Source: Candidatus Sulfotelmatobacter kueseliae
GTDB taxonomy: Bacteria; Acidobacteriota; Terriglobia; Terriglobales; Acidobacteriaceae
Assembly: GCA_900290255.1 (NCBI GenBank)
Contig: OMOD01000090.1
Span: forward strand, 9,188-63,493
Direction: 5' to 3'
DNA length: 54,306 bases
In this document: positions 1 through 9,100 of the stretch, one piece after another
How the letters are laid out: every line of letters begins with the position of its first letter
Position numbering within the stretch: position 1 is the stretch's first letter
Notes under the pieces: model-generated
What the model was told of the DNA's origin: nothing
What the model saw: only the letters and a program-made list of their open reading frames with translations
Databases searched by the model: none
Position numbers and translations under genes: made by a program

Positions 1-292
1 CCCGCTCCTCGGTGTCGTCGCCGGAAAGCGTGGTCAGATCCATGCACGTAATCGCGCGCAGCAACCACGCCGCCTGCCATTCCTTCTTCACCGTTCGCCG
101 CGCCACTTGGGTCTGCGCGCGGCGTTCCACGGCGCTGGTGTTGACGCGAACTTCCTGGATCCAGTTCAGATCGAGGGGGATACCGGAATTAGCCAGAAGC
201 TCACGTCCGCCGAGTGTGGCGATCGCCTGCGGAGATTGCGAGTTCCGCGCCGCGACTTCACTTCCTGTTCGACTTGTCTGCTTGGCTGACAC
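1..292 (-). CDS. deoC: Deoxyribose-phosphate aldolase, N-terminal part (cut by left edge)
   Basis: A minus-strand reading frame runs from a GTG at 292 off the left edge, about 97 codons. The last visible part reads AAWLLRAITCMDLTTLSGDD, which matches the start of the TIM barrel in long-form DeoC proteins (the C-(I/M)-D-L-T-T-L-x-G-D-D stretch). DeoC splits 2-deoxyribose-5-phosphate into acetaldehyde and glyceraldehyde-3-phosphate in the cytosol. The lysine Schiff-base residue lies outside the window. No clear Shine-Dalgarno precedes the GTG, so the exact start is uncertain. It is divergent from cdd and the pyrimidine-nucleoside phosphorylase, whose products feed this reaction, and that supports the call. 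Confidence 0.75.
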   Translation of the reverse strand, partial: MSAKQTSRTGSEVAARNSQSPQAIATLGGRELLANSGIPLDLNWIQEVRVNTSAVERRAQTQVARRTVKKEWQAAWLLRAITCMDLTTLSGDDTEER

Positions 293-609
293 GAGGTGGT
301 ATTGTACGGCACGGTACGACTGGATTGGAACCATGCCCGCGGATTGGTTCCAGAACTTGGAGCCTCGGACGCTGGAGTCCGGACGTTTGGATTCCCCGAC
401 GCATGGAGCCCCGGACGCTGGGAACCTCGGACGTTTTGGAGCCCCGGACGCCCTCGTCCGGGGTCGACCAAGCGGGCGGACGCAGGCTGTTTTGAATCTG
501 AGAGAACGCAGTCCCCAAGCGTATGGATCAAGATTCAGGAGGGCCCATTACCCACAGGGCGCGGACGTGGGCGTCCGCCGCTCCAGGGTTTACAATAGCG
601 CACGTTCTT
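293..609. other. Divergent deoC/cdd spacer rich in 'cccCGGACG' repeats
   Basis: This 317-bp gap between deoC and cdd has no convincing gene. Its middle (about 355-465) contains several near-copies of a short unit around 'CGGACG', spaced 20-30 bp apart. It ends in a perfect palindrome at 442-463: a 9-bp stem (ccccggacg / cgtccgggg) with a 4-base loop. The same palindrome recurs at 2374-2395. No clear promoter could be picked out. Confidence 0.6.
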
Positions 610-1020
610 ATGCCTCAGAGAAACATTCCTCCTGCTCTTCGCGCCAAGCTCGAGCAAGCGGCCGCCAAAGTCATGAAGAACGCGCATGCTCCCTACTCGA
701 ACTTCCACGTGGGGGCGGCCATTTTGCTGACCAACGGACAGATCTTTACCGGCTGCAACGTGGAGAATGCTTCCTACGGCTTGACCAATTGCGCCGAGCG
801 CACCGCGATTTTTTCCGCGGTCGCGCACATGGGACCGAAAATCGAGATTCGGGCCGTCGCCGTCACCAACGATCATGGCGTCGCTTGCTCGCCGTGCGGT
901 GCGTGCCGCCAGGTGATTTATGAATTTGGTCCCGACGCGATTGTTTTCTTTCGCGGCAAGCGCGGGCCGAAGCAGGCGCGCATTAGCGAACTTCTTCCGG
1001 AAGGATTCCGCCTCCAGTGA
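610..1020 (+). CDS. cdd: Cytidine deaminase
   Basis: A 136-residue protein, the normal size for the homotetrameric cytidine deaminases. It converts cytidine or deoxycytidine to uridine or deoxyuridine for salvage. The zinc site is intact: C61 and E63 in NCAERT (E63 is the proton shuttle), and C96 and C99 in PCGAC. The substrate-loop sequence NVENASYG (50-57) is also present. The ATG at 610 is chosen because it gives the normal N-terminus; the frame is open further upstream, but those residues are not family-like. The stop overlaps the GTG of the next gene (GTGA), so the two are probably translationally coupled. Confidence 0.95.
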   Translation: MPQRNIPPALRAKLEQAAAKVMKNAHAPYSNFHVGAAILLTNGQIFTGCNVENASYGLTNCAERTAIFSAVAHMGPKIEIRAVAVTNDHGVACSPCGACRQVIYEFGPDAIVFFRGKRGPKQARISELLPEGFRLQ

Positions 1021-2363
1021 GCCTGCCAACCTCGGTCTCTCAAACTTTCCGCGCCATTGATGTGATTCGCAAAAAGCGCGACGGCATGGAACTTTCGCGC
1101 GACGAGATCGAGGGACTGGTCAACGCCTACACCAAGGGCGAGATTCCCGACTATCAGGTTTCGGCTTGGCTGATGGCCGTGGTGCTGCGCGGCATGACGC
1201 GCCCCGAGACCACCGCCCTGACCGACGCCATGCTGCGCTCGGGCGAGGTGCTCGATCTGTCTTCGCTGCCCGGGCGAAAAGTTGACAAGCACTCCACCGG
1301 AGGCGTCGGCGACAAAACTTCGCTTGTGCTGGCCCCGTTGGCGGCTGCGGCCGGCATTGCCGTCCCCATGATCAGCGGCCGCGGCCTCGGCCATACCGGT
1401 GGCACGCTCGACAAACTAGAAGCCATCCCCGGCTTCAACGTGAATCTTTCCGTGGCCGAATTTCGCCGCGTGCTCGCCACCTGCGGCTGCGCCATGATCG
1501 GCCAGACCGCCGAAATCGCTCCTGCCGATCGCAAGCTTTATGCCCTGCGCGACGTAACTGGAACCGTCGAGAGTCCGTATCTGATCTGCGCTTCCATCAT
1601 GAGCAAGAAGCTGGCCGAAGGCATTGATGCCCTGGTGCTCGACGTGAAAACCGGCTCCGGAGCATTCATGAAAAGCGAGAAAGACGCAGCCTTCCTCGCC
1701 GAACTCATGGTTGAAACGGGCGAGCGCATGGGCAAGCAGGTGGTCGCACTGATCACCGACATGGATCAGCCTTTGGGCAAAATGATCGGGAATGCGCTCG
1801 AAGTCGTCGAAGTAGTCGAAGTCTTGCGCGGCCATGGACCGGCTGACCTGCGCGAACTTTGCCTCGAACTCGCGGGATGGATGCTGCATCTGGGCGGCGT
1901 CTCAAAAACCGTTGCCGAAGGAAAGCAACAGAGCGCGAAACTGATTTCCTCCGGCAAGGCTCTGGAAACATTTCGCCGGATGATCGAACTGCAAGGCGGC
2001 GATCCGCGCGTGATTGAGGACGCCCAGCGCCTGCCACAGGCGCAGCACACTATGCCGGTCGCGAGTACAGGAGCGGGCTACATCGCATCCATACAATGCG
2101 AACAGATCGGCACAGCCTGTGTGATTCTCGGCGGCGGCCGCGAGCGCAAAGAAGATTCCGTCGATCCAGCGGTGGGAATTGTGCTGCACAAGAAGGTTGG
2201 AGATCGCGTTGCCGCCGGCGAGCCGCTGGCCACGATTTACTACAACGCGGAAGCGCGGGCGGCACGCGCCCGGCAACTGATCGAAGCCAGTTGCCAGATT
2301 GCGAATGTGCCCCCTGCTGAGAAGCGCCCGTTGGTGCATCGCGTCATCGGCGGGTCGAAATGA
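1017..2363 (+). CDS. deoA: Pyrimidine-nucleoside (thymidine) phosphorylase
   Basis: A 448-residue protein that splits pyrimidine (deoxy)nucleosides with phosphate into base and (deoxy)ribose-1-phosphate. It shows the phosphate-binding loop KHSTGGVGDKTS (91-102) and the family signature SGRGLGHTGGTLDKLEAIPG (120-139). The helical N-terminal domain, alpha/beta domain and C-terminal domain are all of normal length (family about 430-450). The GTG start at 1017 overlaps the cdd stop. With cdd upstream and a nucleoside transporter downstream it forms a salvage operon. I cannot tell whether it acts on both uridine and thymidine (Pdp type) or mainly on thymidine (DeoA type). Confidence 0.93.
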   Translation: MSLPTSVSQTFRAIDVIRKKRDGMELSRDEIEGLVNAYTKGEIPDYQVSAWLMAVVLRGMTRPETTALTDAMLRSGEVLDLSSLPGRKVDKHSTGGVGDKTSLVLAPLAAAAGIAVPMISGRGLGHTGGTLDKLEAIPGFNVNLSVAEFRRVLATCGCAMIGQTAEIAPADRKLYALRDVTGTVESPYLICASIMSKKLAEGIDALVLDVKTGSGAFMKSEKDAAFLAELMVETGERMGKQVVALITDMDQPLGKMIGNALEVVEVVEVLRGHGPADLRELCLELAGWMLHLGGVSKTVAEGKQQSAKLISSGKALETFRRMIELQGGDPRVIEDAQRLPQAQHTMPVASTGAGYIASIQCEQIGTACVILGGGRERKEDSVDPAVGIVLHKKVGDRVAAGEPLATIYYNAEARAARARQLIEASCQIANVPPAEKRPLVHRVIGGSK

Positions 2364-2367
2364 AATC

Positions 2368-2460
2368 GTGTAGCCCCGGACGCATTCGTCCGGGGTCGCG
2401 CGCAGCGCGAGGAATGTGGTTCTGCACTCATAGGGCCGACGAATGCGTCCGCCCCTACAC
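2368..2460. repeat. Composite inverted repeat between deoA and the nucleoside transporter
   Basis: The gap holds an imperfect inverted repeat. A left arm near 2369-2390 (gtagccccggacgcattcgtc) matches the reverse complement of a right arm near 2438-2460, with one or two mismatches. Inside the left arm is a perfect 9-bp palindrome (2374-2395), the same as that at 442-463 upstream of cdd. There is no T-run, so it is not a standard terminator. It looks like a REP-type mobile palindrome that might also attenuate or stabilise the operon mRNA. Confidence 0.7.
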
Positions 2461-2483
2461 AAGCCTTTAGGAGAACAAACTGA

Positions 2484-3728
2484 ATGGGACGATTCACAGG
2501 AATTCTCGGTTTGTTGACGATGCTCGGGCTGGCTTACATCTTCTCCACCAACCGCCGCGCCATTCGCATCAAGACGGTAGCGTGGGGCCTGGGCCTGCAG
2601 CTGGCGTTTGCCGTATTTGTGCTGCGCGTCGAGTTCGGCCGCCGCGTGTTTCAATCTGCCGGCGCCGCCGTCAATCGTCTGCTCAGCTATGCGTTCGTCG
2701 GCTCGGAGTTTGTCTTCGGAGATCTGGGCAAGCAGGCCTCACACGCCGGTTTTGTATTCGCCTTTCAGGTGCTTCCGACGGTCATCTTCATTTGCGCCCT
2801 CTTCGCCATCCTGTACCACTACGGAATCATGCAATTCATCATTCGCATAGCGGCGTGGGTGATGACGCGTGTCATGGGCGCCAGCGGCGCCGAGTCGTTG
2901 AACGTGGCCGCCAGCATTTTCATGGGGCAAACCGAAGCGCCGGTGACCATCCGGCCGTTTCTGCCAGACCTGACCCGCTCCGAGCTGATGACCGTGATGA
3001 CCAGCGGGATGGCGCACGTTTCCGGCGGAATCATGGCTGCCTACATCGCCTTCGGCATTGAGCCGAAACATCTCCTCAGCGCCGTCATTATGACTGCTCC
3101 TGGCACCATCCTGATTTCGAAGATGCTGGTGCCCGAGACGGAAGTGCCGAGAACCGCCGGACGCGTTGTCATGAGCGAAGAGGAAGAGCAAACCGAAAAA
3201 AAGGAAAACCTTCTGGGCGCGGTGGCCCGCGGCACCGGCGACGGCCTGCACATGGCTCTCAACATCGCCGCCATGCTGATTGCGTTTCTGGCGTTGATTG
3301 CTTTACTCGACGGCATCCTGCACGGAATTCACAATGGCCTGGCGCATTTCGGCTTTCTCTGGTTCCCGTCGAGCCTGGAAAGTATTTTCGGCGTGCTGTT
3401 CTCTCCGGTTGCGTGGGTAATCGGCATCCCCTGGCGCGATTGCCAAACCATTGGCAACCTTTTGGGCACGCGCATGGTGCTGAACGAATTGGTGGCGTTT
3501 TCTATGCTCGGGCCGTTAAGAGCAGTGCTCGATCCGCGATCGTTCACCATCGCCACCTTCGCGCTGTGCGGCTTCGCCAATCTGAGTTCGATTGGAATTC
3601 AGATCGGCGGCATCGGTGCGCTCGCGCCCAACAAACGCGGCGAGTTGGCCCGGCTCGGCGTTCGCGCCATGCTGGCGGGAACCATGGCCAACCTGATGTC
3701 GGCGTCCATCGCGGGCATGCTGCTGTAA
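2484..3728 (+). CDS. Concentrative nucleoside transporter (CNT/NupC family)
   Basis: A 414-residue integral membrane protein of the CNT family, which imports nucleosides with H+ or Na+. It has many hydrophobic helices. Typical CNT segments are visible: the gate region GQTEAPVTIRPFLPDLTRSE, then SGMAHVSGGIMAAYIAFGI, and a late FALCGFANLSSIGIQIGGIG. Length matches NupC-type proteins (about 400). The start at 2484 follows an AGGAG at a good distance. Position directly after cdd and the phosphorylase supports nucleoside uptake. The coupling ion cannot be assigned here. Confidence 0.92.
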   Translation: MGRFTGILGLLTMLGLAYIFSTNRRAIRIKTVAWGLGLQLAFAVFVLRVEFGRRVFQSAGAAVNRLLSYAFVGSEFVFGDLGKQASHAGFVFAFQVLPTVIFICALFAILYHYGIMQFIIRIAAWVMTRVMGASGAESLNVAASIFMGQTEAPVTIRPFLPDLTRSELMTVMTSGMAHVSGGIMAAYIAFGIEPKHLLSAVIMTAPGTILISKMLVPETEVPRTAGRVVMSEEEEQTEKKENLLGAVARGTGDGLHMALNIAAMLIAFLALIALLDGILHGIHNGLAHFGFLWFPSSLESIFGVLFSPVAWVIGIPWRDCQTIGNLLGTRMVLNELVAFSMLGPLRAVLDPRSFTIATFALCGFANLSSIGIQIGGIGALAPNKRGELARLGVRAMLAGTMANLMSASIAGMLL

Positions 3729-3737
3729 GACCAAGTC

Positions 3738-3835
3738 GGGAAAATCTCATCGCAGAGGACGCCGGAGCTCGCAGAGGACTGGAGAAATCCTGACTCTGTA
3801 TTTTCTCTGCGTCCTCTGCGTACTCTGCGTTGAAT
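3738..3835. repeat. Inverted 'CGCAGAGGACG' repeat between convergent genes
   Basis: Between the convergent stops of the CNT transporter and the DMT transporter lie copies of a cgcagaggac-type unit (near 3752-3780), then inverted copies ctctgcgtcctctgcg (near 3804-3820). The arms can form a long imperfect hairpin. It may act as a bidirectional terminator. A related imperfect repeat lies at about 21090-21165. Confidence 0.55.
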
Positions 3836-3843
3836 GTCTCCTC

Positions 3844-4821
3844 CTACCCGTTTGCCCGCGCGACCAGCAGAATCGCCAGAATGTAGAAGACGAACATCAG
3901 TGCCAAGTAGAACTTGGCACGGGATCCAGCACCGGAAAATTCTTTCCACGCCAGCAGTCCCCACAGCGCCGCCACCATCGGAGCCGCCTGGCCGATGGCG
4001 TAGGAAATTGCGTAGCTGGTCACCTTGCCGGCAACGACGTTGAATACCGTGCCGACACCCCAAATCACTCCCCCGAAAAGGCCCAGCAGATGTCCCGAGG
4101 GCGGTCCGGTGAAGAATCCGGCAAAGCTCATTGGTTCGCCCACCAGCGGTTTCTTCATGAAATAGACATTCCAAATGAAGCACGAGAGGAGCGCGCCGAG
4201 CGTCAGGAACACGATCGAGCTATACGGTGTCAGCGGGTTTCCGCGGGTTGTCGCATAGGCCACAAACGGGTTCCATAAGCCCATCAGCACGCCGGAAACG
4301 ACGCAAAGGGTAATGCTCTTGCGCGAAACCGTACGGCCGGTGCTGGCGAGAGTTCCGTAGGCTTTGCCGTCGAGAATCACTGCAATCAGGGCGCACGCCA
4401 CACCGATCATCAGAAACAGGGCGTTGCCCTTGGGTTGCAACGCATAACTCAGCATCACCCCGACCACCAGCGCGATCCCGATCGAGACCGGAAACGCGAC
4501 GGCCAACCCGGCCATATCAATGGCGGCCACCAGCAGCAGATTGGCGAGATTGAAAATCGCGCCGCCCACCAGCGTGGAAACGATGTTCGAAGTATCGGCG
4601 GACTGAATGTTATTCAGAAAACTGGAGGCGTCGTGGCCCGTGCTCCCCATGGTGAACGCGAGAACAAGAGACATCAGAAAGATGCCGATGGCGTAGTCCC
4701 AATAGAAAAGCTCGAAGCGATAGTTCTTGACACCCTTGTACGTGTTCGCCCACGACCCCCAGCAGATGGCGCTGGTGATCATCATCAGTAAGGCAATGGT
4801 CAGATTCGGTGGCGTGAACAT
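3844..4821 (-). CDS. DMT-superfamily (ureide-permease/GRP-type) transporter
   Basis: A 325-residue membrane protein with about ten hydrophobic segments, starting MFTPPNLTIALLMMITSAICWG. The start CWGSWANTYK followed by FYWDYAIGIFLMSLVLAFTMGS resembles the bacterial ureide-permease/glucose-ribose-porter branch of the drug/metabolite transporter superfamily. The ATG at 4821 is chosen because AGGAGA precedes it and it begins the first membrane helix; the frame upstream is not membrane-like. It is divergent from ribokinase across a 162-bp shared region, so ribose or a nucleoside is the likely substrate. That is inference from context; similar proteins are often labelled only as multidrug DMT permeases. 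Confidence 0.8.
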   Translation of the reverse strand: MFTPPNLTIALLMMITSAICWGSWANTYKGVKNYRFELFYWDYAIGIFLMSLVLAFTMGSTGHDASSFLNNIQSADTSNIVSTLVGGAIFNLANLLLVAAIDMAGLAVAFPVSIGIALVVGVMLSYALQPKGNALFLMIGVACALIAVILDGKAYGTLASTGRTVSRKSITLCVVSGVLMGLWNPFVAYATTRGNPLTPYSSIVFLTLGALLSCFIWNVYFMKKPLVGEPMSFAGFFTGPPSGHLLGLFGGVIWGVGTVFNVVAGKVTSYAISYAIGQAAPMVAALWGLLAWKEFSGAGSRAKFYLALMFVFYILAILLVARANG

Positions 4822-4891
4822 GAGTTCTCCTGGAAGATTTGAAACTCTACGCTTCTTTGCGACAGGCCACAAGTTCGGCAGGCAACTCTGG

Positions 4892-4923
4892 GAACGATTG
4901 CACCGAAACTGGTGAGATCGTTC
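4892..4923. promoter_or_regulatory. 32-bp interrupted palindrome (candidate operator)
   Basis: The symmetric arrangement is gaacgat-tg-cacc-6 nt-ggtg-ag-atcgttc, with perfectly matched 7-bp outer and 4-bp inner arms. It sits between the divergent DMT transporter and ribokinase starts and ends 2 bp before the ribokinase -35 box. This is the expected place and shape for a dimeric repressor or activator site controlling both genes. Confidence 0.55.
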
Positions 4924-4925
4924 GT

Positions 4926-4955
4926 TTGACACAGTCCCGGCTGGCTGAATAGACT
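4926..4955 (+). promoter_or_regulatory. Sigma70-type promoter of ribokinase
   Basis: TTGACA (4926-4931), an 18-bp spacer, and TAGACT (4950-4955). The predicted start is about 20 nt before the ribokinase ATG. It lies directly beside the 4892-4923 palindrome. Confidence 0.5.
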
Positions 4956-4983
4956 CGGCCTTCCTCAGATACACCCTACGACT

Positions 4984-5913
4984 ATGCCGAAGCGTCCACG
5001 AATTGCGGTGGTTGGCAGCGCAAATATTGATCTGACGACGTTCACGAACCAGTTTCCAAAACCCGGTGAAACCATCTTCGCCGAGAAGTTTGACCTCGGC
5101 TTCGGCGGCAAGGGCGCAAACCAGGCGGTGGCGGCGCGTCTGTGCGGCGCGGAAGTGTTCATGGTGGCGCGGGTGGGCAGCGATCTGTTCGGTCCGGCGA
5201 CGATTGAGAATTTCCGCAAGCTGGGCATCGATCCTACGCACGTGAAGCAGGTCGAAGGCCTGTCGAGCGGCGTGGCGCCGATTTTCGTCGAAGCTAACGG
5301 ACAGAACCGCATTTTGGTGGTAAAGGGCGCCAATGACGCGCTCACACCCGCCGACGTCGACGCTGCCGCCGAAACGCTGAAGACCGCCGACTGCATCGTG
5401 TTGCAGTTCGAGATTCCGCTGGAGACGGTCTATTACACGGTTGTCTTTGCGCACAAGCATGACATTCGCTGCATCGTGAATCCCGCACCCGCACAGCCGG
5501 TGGACCTCGGCGCGCTGAAGGATCTCGACTACTTCGTCCCCAACGAGAGCGAAGCGGAAGCGATCACCGGGATGCCGGTGAAGAACATTGACGACGCGAA
5601 GAAGTGCGCCGGGAAGCTGCTGTCGGCGGGTATTCGGCGGGTGATTATCACGCTGGGAGCGAACGGGTCGCTATTGGCCAGCCGCGAATGCTGCGAGCAT
5701 GTTCCGCCGTTTCCCGTCAAAAGCGTAGACAGCACCGGCGCGGGAGACGCGTTCATCGGCAGCTTCGCCGTGTTTCTGGGCGAGGGCGTGCCCGAAAGGG
5801 ACGCCGTGCGCCGCGCCAATCTCTACGCGGGCTTGTCCACGACTGGCGTAGGCACGCAGAAATCTTTCTTCGACCGCGCGCGTTTCGACCACGAGTGGGC
5901 GGCGCGGTCCTGA
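4984..5913 (+). CDS. rbsK: Ribokinase (PfkB family)
   Basis: A 309-residue cytosolic sugar kinase that makes ribose-5-phosphate from ribose and ATP. It begins IAVVGSANIDLT and carries the GGKGANQAVAAR signature (about 39-50), the substrate-contact region of ribokinases. The C-terminal catalytic motif DSTGAGDAFIGS (about 242-253) supplies the anion hole and catalytic Asp. Length equals the family norm. The neighbourhood (nucleoside phosphorylase, two transporters, deoC) fits use of the pentose released from nucleosides. A close PfkB kinase with another pentose substrate, such as deoxyribose, remains possible. Confidence 0.9.
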   Translation: MPKRPRIAVVGSANIDLTTFTNQFPKPGETIFAEKFDLGFGGKGANQAVAARLCGAEVFMVARVGSDLFGPATIENFRKLGIDPTHVKQVEGLSSGVAPIFVEANGQNRILVVKGANDALTPADVDAAAETLKTADCIVLQFEIPLETVYYTVVFAHKHDIRCIVNPAPAQPVDLGALKDLDYFVPNESEAEAITGMPVKNIDDAKKCAGKLLSAGIRRVIITLGANGSLLASRECCEHVPPFPVKSVDSTGAGDAFIGSFAVFLGEGVPERDAVRRANLYAGLSTTGVGTQKSFFDRARFDHEWAARS

Positions 5914-5997
5914 AGTCGCCGGTTACGCTTCCGCACGACAAATTCCTTCCAGCCAACCTGACGGAGAACACACTGATATTTCCCACGAGGAAACTTC

Positions 5998-6026
5998 TTG
6001 ACTTACTGATACTAAGCAATTTATAA
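5998..6026 (+). promoter_or_regulatory. Promoter candidate for the first TonB-dependent receptor
   Basis: TTGACT (5998-6003), a 17-bp spacer, and TTATAA (6021-6026). The predicted start near 6033 gives an 85-nt leader. In the leader, a 5-bp stem (6052-6056 / 6071-6075) is followed by seven T residues, a weak terminator-like structure inside the 5' UTR that could allow attenuation. Confidence 0.45.
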
Positions 6027-6117
6027 GCCGTGTCTGCGATCTGGAAGGCCTCCGGCTTCACTCAAAGTCGGCCGGTTTTTTTCTGTTTGCAGGGCGACCG
6101 AAAGGGGCGCAAAGGAA

Positions 6118-9100
6118 ATGTCGAGCAAGAAGAGGTTCTACGCACTACTTCTCGGTTTGCTGGTGGGTTTCGCGACCCCACTACTACACGGTCAGGCGAC
6201 CGGAAGTTTTTCAGGCACGATTTCCGACAAAACGGGCTTGCTGATCGCCGGAGCCGCGGTCAAGGTCACGTCGCAGGGTACCGGTATTTCGCGTGACGTG
6301 AAGACAGACGGCTCCGGGCACTATCTCGTGCCACTGCTTCCGGTCGGGTTTTATGCGGTTCGAATCGAGGCCCAGGGTTTCGGGCCGGCCGAACAGAAGG
6401 ACGTTCGTCTACAGGTCGACGAACACCGGGAACTGGATTTCACCCTGGTCCCGGCCTCGGTCACCACCAATGTGCAAGTGAGCGCCACGCAAGTAGCGGT
6501 GGAAACGACGAACTCGACCCTCGGCCAGGTCATTACCACGGAGCAGGTGGCTGATCTTCCCCTGAACGGACGTAACTTCGTGCAACTGGCGACGCTGGCG
6601 CCGGGCACAACCGCGTCCACCAGTCCGGTGAGCTTCTTCAACGGTGCCGCCAGCAGCGAGGCTTCCACGCGCGGATCGTTTTCGCTTTCAGTGGGTGGTT
6701 CCCGCGAACAGAGCACCGATTGGCTGCTCGACGGCAACGACAACAACCAGATTGATGAGGGCGGGATCGCGATTTTCTCTTCGGTCGACGATATCCAGGA
6801 ATTTAAGGTATTGACCTACAACTATTCGGCAGAATACGGGGAACGCTCGGGCCCGACAGTATTGGTGACGACGAAGTCAGGGTCCAATCAATTTCACGGT
6901 ACGCTATTCGAGTTTTTCCGCAATACCAAGCTCGACGCCAGCAACTATTTCACCCGCACGCAGGCAAAATTCAATCTGAATCAGTTTGGTGGTTCGCTGG
7001 GCGGGCCGATTCGAAAGGACAAGACTTTCTTCTTCGCGGACTACCAAGCCAAGATGCAGCGGCAGGGCGTGCCGTTCGAGGGATACGTTCCCACAACTTC
7101 CATGACCCACGCGGATGCGAATGGCAACTACGATTTCAGCAACAATCCGTTTGGAACTCAGCTCATCAACTATTTCACGCCATACCAAGTTCTTCCAACC
7201 TCAAAGGGAGTCGCCGTTCCCGTCCCATTCCAGTGTCTCATCTCTTCAGGACTCCCCGAGACTCCAGTGGATGGAGGTCAGCCGTTCGTTCAGGGGGTTA
7301 CACAAAACTGTAACCTCATCCCGGGAGGTCCGAATGGCGTAGTCAATCCGGTCGGCGCCAAGGTGATTCAACTCTATCCTGCTCCGACTCCTGGTCTTCC
7401 GAGCAATGCCAGCTTCAACTATGTGGACCAACCGACCAGAAAAGTCAACGAAGGCACATGGGATTTCCGTCTCGATCACAATTTTTCCGCGAAGGATTCC
7501 GTGTTCGTCCGTTTCAGCTACGATCAGGCCACGAACTTCATTCCCGGCGGCTCTCCAAGCTGGTCGGAGGCTACCGCATTCGGCAGCAATCAATTCATCA
7601 ATAATCATGGCCGGAATCTGGCTCTTTCCGAAACCCACGTGTTTTCGCCCAGGGTCATCAACCAGTTCAATGCCGGCTACAACCGGATTTTCAACCACAT
7701 TCTTTCTTATGGAACCGGGACCTGCGAGGCGGCGATCCTCGGAATTCCCGGCGCCGATGTGGGCAGCCAGTGTGACACCTATACCGGATACCCCGCGAGC
7801 CTGAATCAGGCGACGAATGACTGCGTAGGCTGTGGCATGACCTCGTTTTCGATGTCGAGCTACTACGCCGTGGGCGACCGCGGCTATGCGCCCTACCAGG
7901 GTGGAACGAACGTCTACTCGGTTTCGGACACACTCGATCTGATTCGCGGAAAACACGAAATCCGTTTCGGCGCCGTCTACCGCGCCAATGAGATGAACGT
8001 GCGCAACAATGCCTCGCAGGACGGTTTCATTACTGAAACCGGTCTGTTCACGGGCGACGACATCGCGGATGTGTTGATCGGCGCGCTGGGAGTTTTTGCC
8101 GCGCACGACCAGACGTTCCTGGGCGCCACAGTCGGCCGCCGCTGGAAGTTGGTTCGCCCATTCGTTCAGGATAATTGGCGCGTCACCAATAATTTGACGG
8201 TAAACCTCGGAGTGGCTTGGGCCCTGGTTACGCCCGAAACGGAAGCGGAGAATCGGCAATCAAACTTCGATGTCGCCACGCTTACCTGGTTCGTTCCCAA
8301 GGGCAGCCCGGGGGGTTGCGCGCCCTCGATCTTGCCTTTCCCGTGCACCTCTTCCGACGGAAGGATCGGCATTCAATTCGACAAAACGGCATTGGAGCCG
8401 CGCATCGGGGTTGCCTGGAAGCCTTTTGGAAGCCAGAACACCGCGGTCCGCGCCGGATATGCGATCTACCATGACTCCGCCTGGAACCAGGGCGGACAAG
8501 GGCTGTGGCAGAACCCGCCCTACTACGCGGAAGTAGATCCCAACCCTTTTGCTCTCAGCTACGGCAGCACGGTGGGCTCGCTTTCAGCCGGTTTCCTGTT
8601 ACCCTCCGCGCAGGCTCCCTCCACTTTGGCGGTGCCGGGCGGTTTTATCTATAACGCGCCGGTGAACCCCGACAACTACACCGGCACGCTGCAATCCATG
8701 AACCGCAATTTCAAACAGGGCATCGTGCAGCAGTTCAACTTGAACATTGAGCGCCAGTTGCCGGGCAACATTGTGCTCACTGCCGGCTACGCCGGCTCCC
8801 GCAGCGCGCACATTCTTGTGAGCCAGGTAAATGAAAGTATTGCGTCGCCCCTGGCCTGCCCCGGCAACGGCAGTTTTACCGTGTCCGGCTACACTCTGGG
8901 CTGCGGCCATAACCCCATCATTTCCTCCAATCCATATCAGTTGGTCAACAGCAACAACAGCGTGGGGGCGGCTCGCTACGATTCTCTGCAGATCAAAGCG
9001 GAGACCAAGAGCGCGCAGCACGGCATCTATGCCCTGATCGGCTACACCTACGCCCGTAACTTCGATTCCGGCATGCCCGATGGCTTGGGCACCAACGTGG

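Noticed and set aside
4822..5460. Extended start of the DMT transporter frame (213 extra residues)
   Set aside because: The extension overlaps ribokinase in antisense and has no membrane character; the ATG at 4821 has a ribosome-binding site.
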